Part shown: one piece after another, positions 31,816-40,398 of the stretch
How positions within the stretch are numbered: position 1 is the stretch's first letter
Layout of the letters: each line of letters begins with the position of its first letter
DNA from: CAZSSH01 sp964609825
GTDB lineage: Bacteria; Verrucomicrobiota; Lentisphaeria; Victivallales; Victivallaceae
Length of the DNA stretch: 64,000 bases
Reading direction: 5' to 3'
NCBI GenBank assembly: GCA_964609825.1
Contig: CAZSSH010000002.1
Span: forward strand, 372,001-436,000
The notes under the pieces: generated by a model
Seen by the model: only the letters and a program-made list of their open reading frames with translations
Databases searched by the model: none
Told to the model about the DNA's origin: nothing
Translations under genes and position numbers: made by a program

Positions 31816-32628
31816 ATGAAAAAATCGGATGTCAAAGTATTGGTGATCACCGGGTTCGGCTTAAACTGCGAAAAAGAGACCGCGGCCGCATGCCGTCTGG
31901 CCGGGGCGACGCCCGAATTGGTGCACCTCAACGATCTCATCGCCGGCAAAAAACAATTGAGCGAGTACCACTTTTTGACCTTTATCGGCGGCTTCTCCTT
32001 TGGCGACCATTTGGGGAGCGGCACCATTTTTGCCAACCGCGTCAAATTCAAGTTGCGCGACCAATTGGAGAAGTTTGTCGCCGACGGCAAACTGGTGATC
32101 GGGATCTGCAACGGTTTCCAGACCCTGACCCGCCTCGGCATGGTCCCGGCCCTGGACGGCGACTACTTTACCCAGACCGTCGCCTTGGCGCACAACGATA
32201 TCGGCGTTTTTCGCGATGACTGGTGCCGACTCAAGGCGGAGAAAAATTCGCCGTGCGTCTTTACCAAAAACATCGATTATGTCCGCCTCCCGCTGCGTCA
32301 CGGCGAGGGCAAATTTGTCGCCGATCCGGCCGTTTTAGCCGAAATCGAGCGGCGCAACCTCGTGGCGGTGCGTTATGCCAACGCGGACGGCACTTTGGCT
32401 ACCGAGTTTCCGGCCAATCCCAACGGCTCGTTGAACTCGATTGCCGGGATCTGCGACCCGACCGGCCGCATCTTTGGATTGATGCCGCACCCCGAGGCGT
32501 TTCTGTCGCCTTACAATGCCCCTGACTGGACGCGTCAAAAAGTGGAGGGGACGCTGCCCGCCGAGGGCGACGGCGTGATCTTCTTCCGTAACGCGGTGGA
32601 CTTCATCGTCGAAAAATTCGGCAAATAA
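31816..32628 (+). CDS. purQ: Phosphoribosylformylglycinamidine synthase glutaminase subunit
   Basis: PurQ supplies ammonia from glutamine to FGAM synthase in purine biosynthesis. The start at 31816 was chosen because VKVLVITGFGLNCEKE begins the family N-terminus; 37 codons upstream are non-conserved. The class I amidotransferase nucleophile Cys sits in VIGICNGFQTL near residue 99, and GLMPHPEAF carries the catalytic His-Glu pair. IGGFSFGDHLGSG is the PurQ/PurL-type oxyanion segment. At 270 residues it resembles the longer glutaminase found fused to PurL in proteobacteria. No purS or purL gene lies next to it in this window. Confidence 0.9.
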   Translation: MKKSDVKVLVITGFGLNCEKETAAACRLAGATPELVHLNDLIAGKKQLSEYHFLTFIGGFSFGDHLGSGTIFANRVKFKLRDQLEKFVADGKLVIGICNGFQTLTRLGMVPALDGDYFTQTVALAHNDIGVFRDDWCRLKAEKNSPCVFTKNIDYVRLPLRHGEGKFVADPAVLAEIERRNLVAVRYANADGTLATEFPANPNGSLNSIAGICDPTGRIFGLMPHPEAFLSPYNAPDWTRQKVEGTLPAEGDGVIFFRNAVDFIVEKFGK

Positions 32629-32654
32629 CCAACCGGACGGCAACAACGGAAATC

Positions 32655-33668
32655 ATGAAAGCCAACTTAAAAATGGTCGCCGAAAAGGCCGGGGTTTCCA
32701 AAAGCGCCGTCTCGTTGTGTCTCAACAATCACCCGATGGCCGCCCGCATTTCGCCGGCGACCAAAGAGCGCATCATGCAGGCGGTCAAAGACTGCAATTA
32801 TCACCCCAATTTTTCGGCCCGGTCGTTAAGCTGCGGGCGCACCAACTCCATCGGGTTGGTGGTGGCTGATTTACGCATCCAGCGGCAGGCGCGCATCGCC
32901 GCCCAAATGATGGCCCATGCCGAAACCAAACATTACTCTTTACTGATCAGCTCGACCCGTTTTTCGCCCGAATTGGAGCTCGACAGCATCCAAAATTTGC
33001 GCAACCGTCAAGTGGACGGCGTCATTTTTCAGTTTGGCTCGCTGATGCCCGAGACCGCGGTTTATCAGCAACTCAAAAAAGAGAAGTTTCCGCTGGTAAA
33101 ACTGTTTCACCGCGATGATGATTTCCCGTTTGTGATCAACATTTTCAGCCCCGCGATTGAAGAGGCGGCGGCGACACTGGCCAGAGCCGGATTTCGCACC
33201 GTGTACGGCTTGATGGCGCCCGACACCAACGAGCACCGCGATGCGATCTTTTTGGAGAGCTGCGCCAAATACGGCATTGAGGCAAAATTGCTCACGCCCG
33301 ACTTTCACACCTTCAGCTACAGCGACCAACTGCTGCGGGAGTACGCCCAAAAACGCGATTGCGGCTTTATCATCCACAGTTATTACAACTTGATGCGGTT
33401 TTTGCAATTTAACCCGCAAGCGGTTAAAATCATCCCGATTTTAGACGACTTCTGCGACCGGATCGAGCATCATCAAAATTTGTTGGCGGGGGTCATTTTG
33501 GGCCGCGGCAAAAAAATCGTCGATTACGCCGTGGATTTGCTGTTGGAGAGGATCAAAGCTCCGGCCAAGACCGGGATCTTGGAGCACCATGTGGAGGGCG
33601 CATTTGTCTCTCTGGATTATTTCAACCGCCAGATCGACGACGACAACGATTTTTTGCGCTACATGTAA
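32655..33668 (+). CDS. LacI-family transcriptional regulator
   Basis: This 337-residue repressor-type protein has a canonical HTH (LKMVAEKAGVSKSAVSLCLN, residues 5-24) and the hinge YHPNFSARSLSCGRTNSIGL with the expected N-x2-A. A periplasmic-binding-like effector domain follows. It starts 26 nt after purQ on the same strand and is probably cotranscribed. It could be a purine-responsive PurR analogue or a sugar regulator; nothing in the sequence decides. The next gene lies convergently with no gap between the stop codons. Confidence 0.88.
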   Translation: MKANLKMVAEKAGVSKSAVSLCLNNHPMAARISPATKERIMQAVKDCNYHPNFSARSLSCGRTNSIGLVVADLRIQRQARIAAQMMAHAETKHYSLLISSTRFSPELELDSIQNLRNRQVDGVIFQFGSLMPETAVYQQLKKEKFPLVKLFHRDDDFPFVINIFSPAIEEAAATLARAGFRTVYGLMAPDTNEHRDAIFLESCAKYGIEAKLLTPDFHTFSYSDQLLREYAQKRDCGFIIHSYYNLMRFLQFNPQAVKIIPILDDFCDRIEHHQNLLAGVILGRGKKIVDYAVDLLLERIKAPAKTGILEHHVEGAFVSLDYFNRQIDDDNDFLRYM

Positions 33669-35108
33669 TTAGACGCAATACCGGAAATAAAGGTAAACCG
33701 TCGCCAGCAAAACGCTCACAATCATCATCGGCAGACCGTATTTGGTGAAGGTCATAAAAGTGAGCGGGTATTTGTTTTTGTTGGCAATCTGTGAAATCAC
33801 CACGTTGGCCGAGGCCCCGATCAAGGTGCCGTTGCCGCCCAGACAGGCCCCCAGCGCCAGCGACCACAGCAAGGGCTCGGAGATGTGACGCGAAATGTAC
33901 AACAGCTTATCGGGCGTCAGCACGTCCAGCACCTCCGGGTTGCCGACCTTGTCCGCCACCGCCTCCGCGCCGTGCTTCAAATAGGTCGCCATCACTTCGC
34001 CGTTGAGCAAAACTTTGACGTCGGCGGGGGTAATGTCGATCTCGGGGTATTTGAGCTTGACAAAGGTGGGGATGATGCCGAGGATCAAGGGGATCATCGC
34101 AATCACCAACGGGATGTTATCGACCAAAGCCGACAAAATCGCCGCACTCCACAAAATCATCATCACGGTCAACGTAAAATCATTGTTGGTAATGCCCAAT
34201 ATCCAATGTCCCAATTTTTCAAACACGTGATTTTCCTCCAAGCCGCCCACCATCATAAACAAACCGCAAAAAAACATGATGGTCGGCCACTCGACTTTTT
34301 CGAGCATTTCATTGAGCTCAATTTTGCAGACTAAAATCATCGCAAACGCGCCGCACAAAGCGATCATCCCCGGCTCCAGATGAATGGTGTGCCCGACAAA
34401 AAAGCCGAGCAGCGTCAACACAAAAACGATCAGCGAGCGCTTGAGACGGCGGCGATCCAAAATCGCCAGCCTGGGCTCGGTAAGCATCACATGGCGGATC
34501 GCCGAAGGCGCGCTCTGCAATTGTTTACGCATTAAAACAACCACCCCCGCCAAACTTACAATGGTGATAATCACCACAATCGGCGTCAGATTGAGGATAA
34601 AATCGTTGAAATTAAGCCCGCAGGAGGCCCCGATCAAAATATTGGGCGGATCCCCGACCAGCGTCGCCGTCCCCCCGATGTTGGAAAAAATCGCCTCCAT
34701 CGCCAGCATCGGGATGACGGGCAACTGCAGCAATTGGCAAATCAGGATCGTCACCGGCGCCATCAAAATCACAGTGGTGACATTGTCCATAAAAGCGGAG
34801 ATGACCGCGGTGGCGAGCATAAATAGTACCATCACCATCACCCCGTTGCCCCGCGTCACCTTGGCAATGGAGACGGCAATCCACTCAAAAACACCGGTGG
34901 TGCCCATAATGTTGACAATGATCATCATCCCGATCAGGAGGCCGAAAACATTGAGATCCACTTTGGAGAGCATAAAGGAGAAACTCGAGGCGCCGGATAA
35001 AATCATCAGCCCGGCACCGAGGATGGCGACGACCGCCTTGTCCACCTTTTCGCTGGCGATAAAGACATAAGCAAGAGCAAAAATGGCAATCGAGAGAATC
35101 ATAAGCAA
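33669..35108 (-). CDS. ArsB/NhaD-family ion transporter
   Basis: This 479-residue integral membrane protein has about twelve hydrophobic segments. The motif AIFSNIGGTATLVGDPPNIL and the C-terminal ACLGGNGTLIGASANVVISQ mark the two re-entrant hairpins of the ArsB/NhaD (IT) superfamily, whose members move arsenite, Na+/H+, or carboxylates. The substrate cannot be read from the sequence; Na+/H+ exchange is common for this subgroup. It lies 6 nt after an EIIA-CBS fusion gene, which strongly suggests that the transporter is controlled by that protein. Confidence 0.88.
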   Translation of the reverse strand: MLMILSIAIFALAYVFIASEKVDKAVVAILGAGLMILSGASSFSFMLSKVDLNVFGLLIGMMIIVNIMGTTGVFEWIAVSIAKVTRGNGVMVMVLFMLATAVISAFMDNVTTVILMAPVTILICQLLQLPVIPMLAMEAIFSNIGGTATLVGDPPNILIGASCGLNFNDFILNLTPIVVIITIVSLAGVVVLMRKQLQSAPSAIRHVMLTEPRLAILDRRRLKRSLIVFVLTLLGFFVGHTIHLEPGMIALCGAFAMILVCKIELNEMLEKVEWPTIMFFCGLFMMVGGLEENHVFEKLGHWILGITNNDFTLTVMMILWSAAILSALVDNIPLVIAMIPLILGIIPTFVKLKYPEIDITPADVKVLLNGEVMATYLKHGAEAVADKVGNPEVLDVLTPDKLLYISRHISEPLLWSLALGACLGGNGTLIGASANVVISQIANKNKYPLTFMTFTKYGLPMMIVSVLLATVYLYFRYCV

Positions 35109-35114
35109 AAGCCC

Positions 35115-36014
35115 TTAAAAGTTGATGATCCGGGATAAAATAGAGGCGCGCGAAATCAAACCCAAAAGTTTGCCGTCTTTGTTTGTGACATAAATCAAGG
35201 GCACGTTTTGCACCGAAATCGCAAAGACGATTTCGATCAAAGTCGCCCCGGCATCAAAGGTGGGGATGTCGGGATTCATCACATCTTTGACCTTGGAAGC
35301 GGCCTCGACTTTGAAATAATTCTCAAATGGGTCAAAAAAGCGGATGAAACTCACACTTTTGAGGTGGTTGAAAAAATCGGGAATGCCGATTTTAAACAAC
35401 TCGTTGCAATTAAGCTCGCCTCTCAAAATTCCGTTTTCCAACACCGGCATCGCGTCAAATTTGGCTTGCATCATCCGCATGGTGGCCTCCTTGAGCGGCA
35501 TCTCGGGGGTGGCAAACTCCTCACAGGGACTCATGAGATCGCGCGCATACAACGTCAAGGGGTCGCGCTTGGACAACTCGCGCATAAAATAATCGGCCCC
35601 GGCCATGTCGCCAGCACTCAAGAGCGAATGGCGCAAATCCTGCTTGCTTAAGCACAAGGACAATTCGGCCATGAATTTCAAAGCCTCCATCGGCCGCTCC
35701 TCGGGGATGATCAAAAGACAAACGATCTCAATGGCTTCGTCGTCCGGGGTTTCCATCGCCAGCGGCTCTTTCAAGGTCGCAATCGCCACATAAAAGTCAC
35801 TCAGCTCCGGCAACCGCACGTGCGGCAGATAAACTCCCGCCCCCACCGCGCAGCCCGGCAGCTGATCGCGGGCAATCACCCCCTCCAGCACCTCATTCAA
35901 CGAATAATTGCCGAAATGGCCGTCGGCCAGCATTTGCTGCAGCAAATCCCGCTGATCGGCATACTCCAAACGGATGAAGTATTTGGCTTGCGCCGCCAGC
36001 ATGTCTTTTTTCAT
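35115..36014 (-). CDS. PTS EIIA-type domain fused to paired CBS domains
   Basis: Residues 1-145 form a PTS EIIA type-2 (fructose/nitrogen) domain with the phosphorylatable His in VYLPHVRLPELSDFYVAIAT near residue 65. Residues 160-299 carry two CBS motifs (LYARDLMSPCEEFATPEMPL and DVMNPDIPTFDAGATLIEIV), which bind adenine nucleotides in other proteins. No EIIB or EIIC gene is nearby, so sugar transport by this protein is unlikely. A regulatory role sensing PTS phosphorylation and adenylate charge is inferred. It overlaps the upstream membrane protein gene by 4 nt and precedes the transporter by 6 nt. Confidence 0.85.
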   Translation of the reverse strand: MKKDMLAAQAKYFIRLEYADQRDLLQQMLADGHFGNYSLNEVLEGVIARDQLPGCAVGAGVYLPHVRLPELSDFYVAIATLKEPLAMETPDDEAIEIVCLLIIPEERPMEALKFMAELSLCLSKQDLRHSLLSAGDMAGADYFMRELSKRDPLTLYARDLMSPCEEFATPEMPLKEATMRMMQAKFDAMPVLENGILRGELNCNELFKIGIPDFFNHLKSVSFIRFFDPFENYFKVEAASKVKDVMNPDIPTFDAGATLIEIVFAISVQNVPLIYVTNKDGKLLGLISRASILSRIINF

Positions 36015-37468
36015 TTGTCCGCCTCTTTGATTTTTTGCTCAATAAAATATTTTTCCAGCGACCGGCAGCGCCAACTGGCCGACCCGACGCTAAATTGGGC
36101 AATCTTAAACTCCAGCGAACTGCCTTGGGCCGGCACCAATCCAAGTTTATCCGCCTGAAGCAGCGCCGGATAGGCGGCGTAGCCGAGAGAATTGAGATAA
36201 TTCACATCCAGTGCCGCGTTTTCCGTCTTGCCGGTCACCTCCCGGCAATGGGCAAAATTGTACTCGGCAATAATATAACGGGTATTGACCATCGAAAAAA
36301 GCAACAGCACCGCCAGCAGCATCAAGCAGTTTGCCGCCAAAAATTTGCGATTGCTCCAGTCGCGGCTGATCCGCAGCATCAAGAGTCCCAGCCCCAAAAT
36401 CACCAAAAGCATCCAGACCCACGCCGCCACCCGCCACTCGGTCAAACTGTAAGCATCGACATAGCTTTTAAGCCGCCGCATCGAGGAGAGGACCAAAAAA
36501 ACGTTTTGAGCCAGCCAAAACACGATCAGATGCTTGATATATTTGTACTTTTTAAGCTGATCGGAGTCGCGGAATGCGATCATGACCAAAATCCCCGCCA
36601 GCAAGGCGGTGACGATCAACGGATACGCACCGCGATGGGCATAGGAAGCGTAGGTGATTCCCTCCGGCAACGCGCAATTGCTCCACAAAAACTCGATGTC
36701 GATGATGTTGTTAACCAAAAATACCGCGTTAAACAAAAAAAGCCCGCGGTACATCGACTCAAAAAAGAATGTCCAAGGCGGCAGTTCTTTTTCGGCCGGC
36801 GGCTGATAGGAGGCATCTTCTCTGGCAAACGATATATTATAAAACCGCAGCGAAAAAAGCGGAGACAACAGCACCAAACAAAGGGCCCAAAAATTAATTT
36901 GATCGTCTTCCGGTAAACGGATCCAGCTCAAAATTTGACGGCAATATTTGGCAAAAATGATATTGCCGCTGGACAAAAAACCGATAAAAACAAAGGTCAG
37001 CAACAAAGGAATGATCCACAATGCCAGTGATCTCGGCCGATTTTTGGCGGGCAAGCCGTCATCGGCCGGTTTTTCGGGCAAAAAGATAAAAAAGAACCAC
37101 TCGACAATCCAACCGCAAATCCCCCAGAGAAACACCCGTTTGCCAAGCCTCAGCCACGATCCGGGCACCCCCTCCAAAAGCAACCGGTAAGTGAACAGCG
37201 AAACAACTGCCAACGTGACGTTGAGAAACCCGGGTTGAATCAACAGCGACAAAGTAATCGCACCGGCCACGATACCAAAACCGCGGACGACCGCCGGAGG
37301 AGCAAAGTTCATTTTTTGCGGGCACAGCGCCGCCAGTACTGCGATGTAAATCAGTGCCATAGCCGAGCCTGGAGCGTCATTTTTCCTCAAAATTTGATCG
37401 ATCACCGCGATCAAGACCGCCACAACCACCCAAGCCTTGCGGCCTGCAAAACGGATCCCCATACCCAT
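36011..37468 (-). CDS. Polytopic membrane protein (DUF4153/DUF4173-like)
   Basis: The ATG at 37468 is preferred to a GTG 45 nt upstream because that GTG lies inside the terminator of the previous gene; GGGAG is the ribosome site. The 485-residue product has eleven or twelve hydrophobic segments. It carries the block TYASYAHRGAYPLIVTALLA and the following RLKSYVDAYSLTEWR, which resemble DUF4153/DUF4173 membrane proteins. The final 70 residues are soluble (LGLVPAQGSSLEFK). The function is unknown. It forms one operon with the EIIA-CBS fusion and the ArsB/NhaD transporter. Confidence 0.8.
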   Translation of the reverse strand: MGMGIRFAGRKAWVVVAVLIAVIDQILRKNDAPGSAMALIYIAVLAALCPQKMNFAPPAVVRGFGIVAGAITLSLLIQPGFLNVTLAVVSLFTYRLLLEGVPGSWLRLGKRVFLWGICGWIVEWFFFIFLPEKPADDGLPAKNRPRSLALWIIPLLLTFVFIGFLSSGNIIFAKYCRQILSWIRLPEDDQINFWALCLVLLSPLFSLRFYNISFAREDASYQPPAEKELPPWTFFFESMYRGLFLFNAVFLVNNIIDIEFLWSNCALPEGITYASYAHRGAYPLIVTALLAGILVMIAFRDSDQLKKYKYIKHLIVFWLAQNVFLVLSSMRRLKSYVDAYSLTEWRVAAWVWMLLVILGLGLLMLRISRDWSNRKFLAANCLMLLAVLLLFSMVNTRYIIAEYNFAHCREVTGKTENAALDVNYLNSLGYAAYPALLQADKLGLVPAQGSSLEFKIAQFSVGSASWRCRSLEKYFIEQKIKEADK

Positions 37469-37480
37469 CCATCTCCCACG

Positions 37481-37523
37481 GTTAAAAAACAAGGGGAGGC
37501 AACATTGCGACACATTGCCTCCC
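37481..37523 (-). terminator. Terminator after the lipoprotein gene
   Basis: Read leftward, GGGAGGCAA (37523-37515) pairs with TTGCCTCCC (37502-37494) over 9 bp around a 12-nt loop. A T-rich run (CTTGTTTTTT) follows. Confidence 0.85.
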
Positions 37524-37539
37524 GTAAAGCCGAATCTGT

Positions 37540-37899
37540 TTACAAATCGACCTTGTTGGCGCCTTTTTGCCGGTTGAGCCGGTAACGGGTATAAAACTCG
37601 TTGCCCCAGCCCACCAGTTTGGAGTTCTCAAACACCATCGGGGTGCACTCCTCCTCGACGACCATCCCGTCCATCCAGACGATATAGGTGTAGTAAAACC
37701 ACACGTCCGGCTGACAGTAGACCTCGTCCTTGACGGGGTCGCCCATGATGGCTTGCACCTCCTCCTTGGTCATGCCGACCCGGAGTTTTTTGGAGTTGTC
37801 AATATTGCGCGAGGTTTCATTCCACGGGAGCGAAGAGCAGCCCGCAAACAAAAACATGGCAACCAGCGCCGTCAAAACAGCAAAACAGGAGCGATTCAT
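37540..37899 (-). CDS. Small lipoprotein with BamE/SmpA-like fold
   Basis: This 119-residue protein has a lipobox (ALVAMFLFAGCSS) with the acylated Cys at residue 21. It then has the KLRVGMTKEEVQAIMGDP segment characteristic of SmpA/BamE-like and DUF3192 proteins, and an aromatic strand (DVWFYYTYIVWMDGMV). In Gram-negative bacteria, BamE assists outer-membrane protein folding, but many remote relatives have other roles. It is transcribed after rubredoxin with a 9-nt gap, so it may ride on the oxygen-defence transcript. It ends at a strong terminator. Confidence 0.75.
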   Translation of the reverse strand: MNRSCFAVLTALVAMFLFAGCSSLPWNETSRNIDNSKKLRVGMTKEEVQAIMGDPVKDEVYCQPDVWFYYTYIVWMDGMVVEEECTPMVFENSKLVGWGNEFYTRYRLNRQKGANKVDL

Positions 37900-37908
37900 A
37901 AGCTTGAC

Positions 37909-38070
37909 TTATTCGACCACGGAAAACTCGGACTTGCCGGCGCCGCACATCGGGCAGACCCAATCCTCGGGCAGATCTTCAAACGCAACGCCCGGTTTGA
38001 TGCCACCTTCGGGGTCGCCCAAAGCAGGGTCATAAATATATCCGCAGAGATCACATACATACTTTTTCAT
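37909..38070 (-). CDS. Rubredoxin (53 residues)
   Basis: This short gene is read from ATG at 38070 to TAA at 37909. The product starts MKKYVCDLCGYIYDPALGDP and ends DWVCPMCGAGKSEFSVVE, which is full-length rubredoxin. Its two CxxC knuckles (CDLCG and CPMCG) bind one iron, and the invariant Tyr/Trp core residues are present. Rubredoxin carries electrons to the flavodiiron protein and desulfoferrodoxin encoded next to it. It lies 12 nt after the flavodiiron gene and 9 nt before the lipoprotein gene, with its own ribosome site (GGAAAAAC-like). Confidence 0.93.
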   Translation of the reverse strand: MKKYVCDLCGYIYDPALGDPEGGIKPGVAFEDLPEDWVCPMCGAGKSEFSVVE

Positions 38071-38082
38071 CATGTTTTTCCT

Positions 38083-39291
38083 TTACTTTAATTTTGCCAA
38101 CAGCGCATTGCCGAGAGTCACGCCCATCTGAAACGCCTTCTCCAAGTCGGCCGTCGCGGGCATGTACTTTACCTGCAAGACTTCAGTGACTTTCTCCATA
38201 TTCATCGCCTCAAGCTCGGAAGCAATGAATTTGGCGCCTTCGCCACTCCAACCAAACGAGCCGAAAGCCGCGCCGATTTTGTTTTGCGGCCGCAGACCTT
38301 TGGCGTAAGTCAGGATATCGGTCATCGACGGATATACCTGATTATTCATCGTCGGCGCGCCAAAGACGCACAACGAGCTGTCCTCAATGTCGGTCATGAT
38401 GGCGCTGCGCTCGTTTTCGGCCAGATCGGAGACTTTGACTTCGACGCCGGTCGTGCGGATGCCATCGGCAATCGCATTGGCCAATCGCTCGGTCGAGCCC
38501 CACATGCTGGCGTAGCAGACAATCGCCCGAGCCTGATACTTTTGCTCGGCGCACCGGCGGTACAAATCCAAAATCCAGGCAATGTCCTCGCCGGTCCGCC
38601 ACAAGGGGCCGTGATCGGGGGCGACGACTTGGATATCCAGATTGAAGGACGGCAACGCGTTTAAAAGCTCAAGCACCTTGGGCGACAAGTGGAGCAAAAT
38701 ATTGGCGAAATACTTTTTGGCTTCATGCTCCAACACCCAGCGCGGATACTCATCGGCAAAGAGTTTGCTGCCCGCGAGGTGCATGCCAAAGGCGTCCTGC
38801 GAAAACAGCATTTTCTCCGTGTCGAGATAAGTCACCATGCTGTCAGGCCAGTGCAAAAGCTTGGTCTCGACAAAGGTGAATTTGGATGTCCCGAGGTCGA
38901 TCGAGTCGCCGGTTTTGACGACGGTGATCGGGAGCTCGCCGTAATAAGCTTTCAAAGCCTTTTCCCCCATCGGAGAAGCGAAAATTTTGTCCGGGTTGAT
39001 TGCCGCCACGGTCTCCAAAATGGAGCCCGAGTGATCGGGCTCGGCATGATTGGAGACGAGGTAATCGATCGAAGAAGGATCAATCACCGAGGAAATCCGC
39101 GCCATCATTTCGTCAAAAAAGTTGTGCTTGACCGTGTCGATCAAGGTCACTTTTTTGTCCAACACCAAAAAGGCGTTGTAAGTAGTGCCGCGCGAGGTGC
39201 GATAACCGTGAAAGTTGCGCACATTCCAGTCGATGGCGCCAACCCAATAAACTTTTTCGCTGATTTTTACAGCCTTGAAAACTTCTTTCAT
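38083..39291 (-). CDS. Flavodiiron protein (rubredoxin:oxygen/NO reductase)
   Basis: This 402-residue protein joins a metallo-beta-lactamase-like diiron domain (residues 1-245) to a flavodoxin domain (255-402). All iron ligands are visible: the HxExDH set in SNHAEPDHSGS, the ligand His in LLHWPDSM, the Asp in FSQDAFGMH and the His in VAPDHGPLW. The FMN loop is IVCYASMWGSTERLA. The enzyme reduces O2 to water, or NO to N2O, with electrons from rubredoxin. It lies 2 nt after desulfoferrodoxin. The rubredoxin gene follows after 12 nt, so donor and acceptor are coexpressed. Confidence 0.95.
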   Translation of the reverse strand: MKEVFKAVKISEKVYWVGAIDWNVRNFHGYRTSRGTTYNAFLVLDKKVTLIDTVKHNFFDEMMARISSVIDPSSIDYLVSNHAEPDHSGSILETVAAINPDKIFASPMGEKALKAYYGELPITVVKTGDSIDLGTSKFTFVETKLLHWPDSMVTYLDTEKMLFSQDAFGMHLAGSKLFADEYPRWVLEHEAKKYFANILLHLSPKVLELLNALPSFNLDIQVVAPDHGPLWRTGEDIAWILDLYRRCAEQKYQARAIVCYASMWGSTERLANAIADGIRTTGVEVKVSDLAENERSAIMTDIEDSSLCVFGAPTMNNQVYPSMTDILTYAKGLRPQNKIGAAFGSFGWSGEGAKFIASELEAMNMEKVTEVLQVKYMPATADLEKAFQMGVTLGNALLAKLK

Positions 39292-39293
39292 CT

Positions 39294-39674
39294 TCAGCTT
39301 TTCCAGAGCCCGTGTTTGTTACAATATTCTTTAATCACCAAACCCTTTTTAAACGGGACATAAAATTCGGCTTGCGGAGCTTCGCCGGGTTTGAGATATT
39401 TGCGATTGATGTATTCGCCGTTGTCGACCTCGATCCACTCGATGTAATGATCCGGCTCCATCGGGTGCGGGATCGATCCCACCTTGACGAGGGTGCCGCC
39501 ATTTGCCGCTTCGGCGACCGGGACATGTTTCTCCTTGGATGCGTCAACGGTATTTTCCTTTTGCAGTACCATCGGTTCCCCGCAGCAAATCAGCTGACCG
39601 CCACCGGCAGTCAAAATCTCGACAATATTGCCGCAATGGATACACTTGTAAACTTCTTTACGATTTACACTCAT
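39294..39674 (-). CDS. dfx: Desulfoferrodoxin (two-iron superoxide reductase)
   Basis: This 126-residue protein reduces superoxide to peroxide without releasing O2. The N-terminal desulforedoxin domain has four Cys ligands, in YKCIHCGNIV and LICCGEPM. The catalytic centre has the family ligands: the Glu and His in KEKHVP, His residues in SIPHPMEPDHYIEWIE, and the Cys and His in YCNKHGLWKS. GAGG lies 6 nt before the ATG, and a TATAAT (39701-39706, complement) suits a -10 box. It heads the dfx - flavodiiron - rubredoxin - lipoprotein run. Confidence 0.96.
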   Translation of the reverse strand: MSVNRKEVYKCIHCGNIVEILTAGGGQLICCGEPMVLQKENTVDASKEKHVPVAEAANGGTLVKVGSIPHPMEPDHYIEWIEVDNGEYINRKYLKPGEAPQAEFYVPFKKGLVIKEYCNKHGLWKS

Positions 39675-39840
39675 GGTTGCCTCACCTTTCCGGTACGATG
39701 ATTATAGGGTACCAACAACAAAATACCATAAAATATTCATTTTTCAAGCCGAAAAGGGAAATATGCATAATTTTTTACAATTTTTGTATTTTCGTGCTTG
39801 ATTTTTGCCGAAAACAATTTAACTTAACTCTTAGAAAGCT

Positions 39841-39930
39841 CCGGTTGAAACCGTTGACCGGCAGCAGAAAACCGATTCCCGGCCGGGGCGACCCGGACGG
39901 AGTACCCTGTAGGCAACCTTACAGGTGGAA
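39841..39930 (+). ncRNA. Structured leader upstream of hpf
   Basis: Two strong helices precede the ATG. CCGGG (39883-39887) and CCCGG (39892-39896) enclose a GCGA (GNRA) tetraloop. CCTGTAGG (39906-39913) pairs with CCTTACAGG (39917-39925) with one bulged T and a 3-nt loop. A small CGGT/ACCG helix is possible near 39842. I cannot match it to a named riboswitch by eye. Confidence 0.45.
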
Positions 39931-39943
39931 AGGAAGTGAATTT

Positions 39944-40267
39944 ATGAACATCAGCATCGTTGGACGTCATTTTGATGTAACCGAGCCCATCCGGAGTTAT
40001 GTCATCGACAAGGTCAATGCCGTACTTGGCGGCAAAAATGTTGTGGTCACCGGCGCCAATGTCATCATTGAGCTTAATAAAGGCCGATTTACCTCCGAAG
40101 TGGTGTTAATGAGCAAGTTGCACGTCCTCGAGGCCAAAGCCGAAGAGTTTGACTTCACCAAATCGTTTGAAGCCGTGATCGACAAGCTGGAAGCGCAGTT
40201 TGACAAACTCAAGGACAAACTCCACGATCATCACACCAAACCGCTGCGGGAAAACCTCGAAGCGTAA
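39944..40267 (+). CDS. hpf: Ribosome hibernation promoting factor (short form)
   Basis: This 107-residue protein starts MNISIVGRHFDVTEPIRSYV, the classic opening of HPF/RaiA, which inactivates ribosomes in stationary phase. VVTGANVIIELNKGRFTSEV and DFTKSFEAVIDKLEAQFDKL are the remaining conserved blocks. Only the N-terminal domain is present, so it is the short type that works with RMF-like partners rather than the long HPF. The start was set by a GGAAAGGAAGTG ribosome site. Its leader is structured, and a strong terminator follows. Confidence 0.93.
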   Translation: MNISIVGRHFDVTEPIRSYVIDKVNAVLGGKNVVVTGANVIIELNKGRFTSEVVLMSKLHVLEAKAEEFDFTKSFEAVIDKLEAQFDKLKDKLHDHHTKPLRENLEA

Positions 40268-40283
40268 GCCATAAATCAACCGG

Positions 40284-40314
40284 GCCCCCGGCAACAGTGC
40301 CGGGGGCCTTTTTT
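40284..40314 (+). terminator. Rho-independent terminator after hpf
   Basis: A 10-bp GC-rich stem (40284-40293 with 40298-40307) and a 4-nt loop are followed by six T. Confidence 0.9.
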
Positions 40315-40328
40315 ATCCCGGCGGAGGG

Positions 40329-40357
40329 TTGCAAAAAGTGATTTGACAAGGTATATT
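40329..40357 (+). promoter_or_regulatory. Predicted promoter of the MATE transporter gene
   Basis: TTGCAA (40329-40334) and TATATT (40352-40357) are 17 nt apart. A GATCAC direct repeat lies between the -10 box and the start. Confidence 0.55.
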
Positions 40358-40398
40358 AAATAGATCACACCAGATCACCGATTGTCAGGATTTCCCCA

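Noticed and set aside
37469..37513. A GTG start 45 nt upstream for the DUF4153/DUF4173-like gene
   Set aside because: It lies within the terminator hairpin of the preceding lipoprotein gene.
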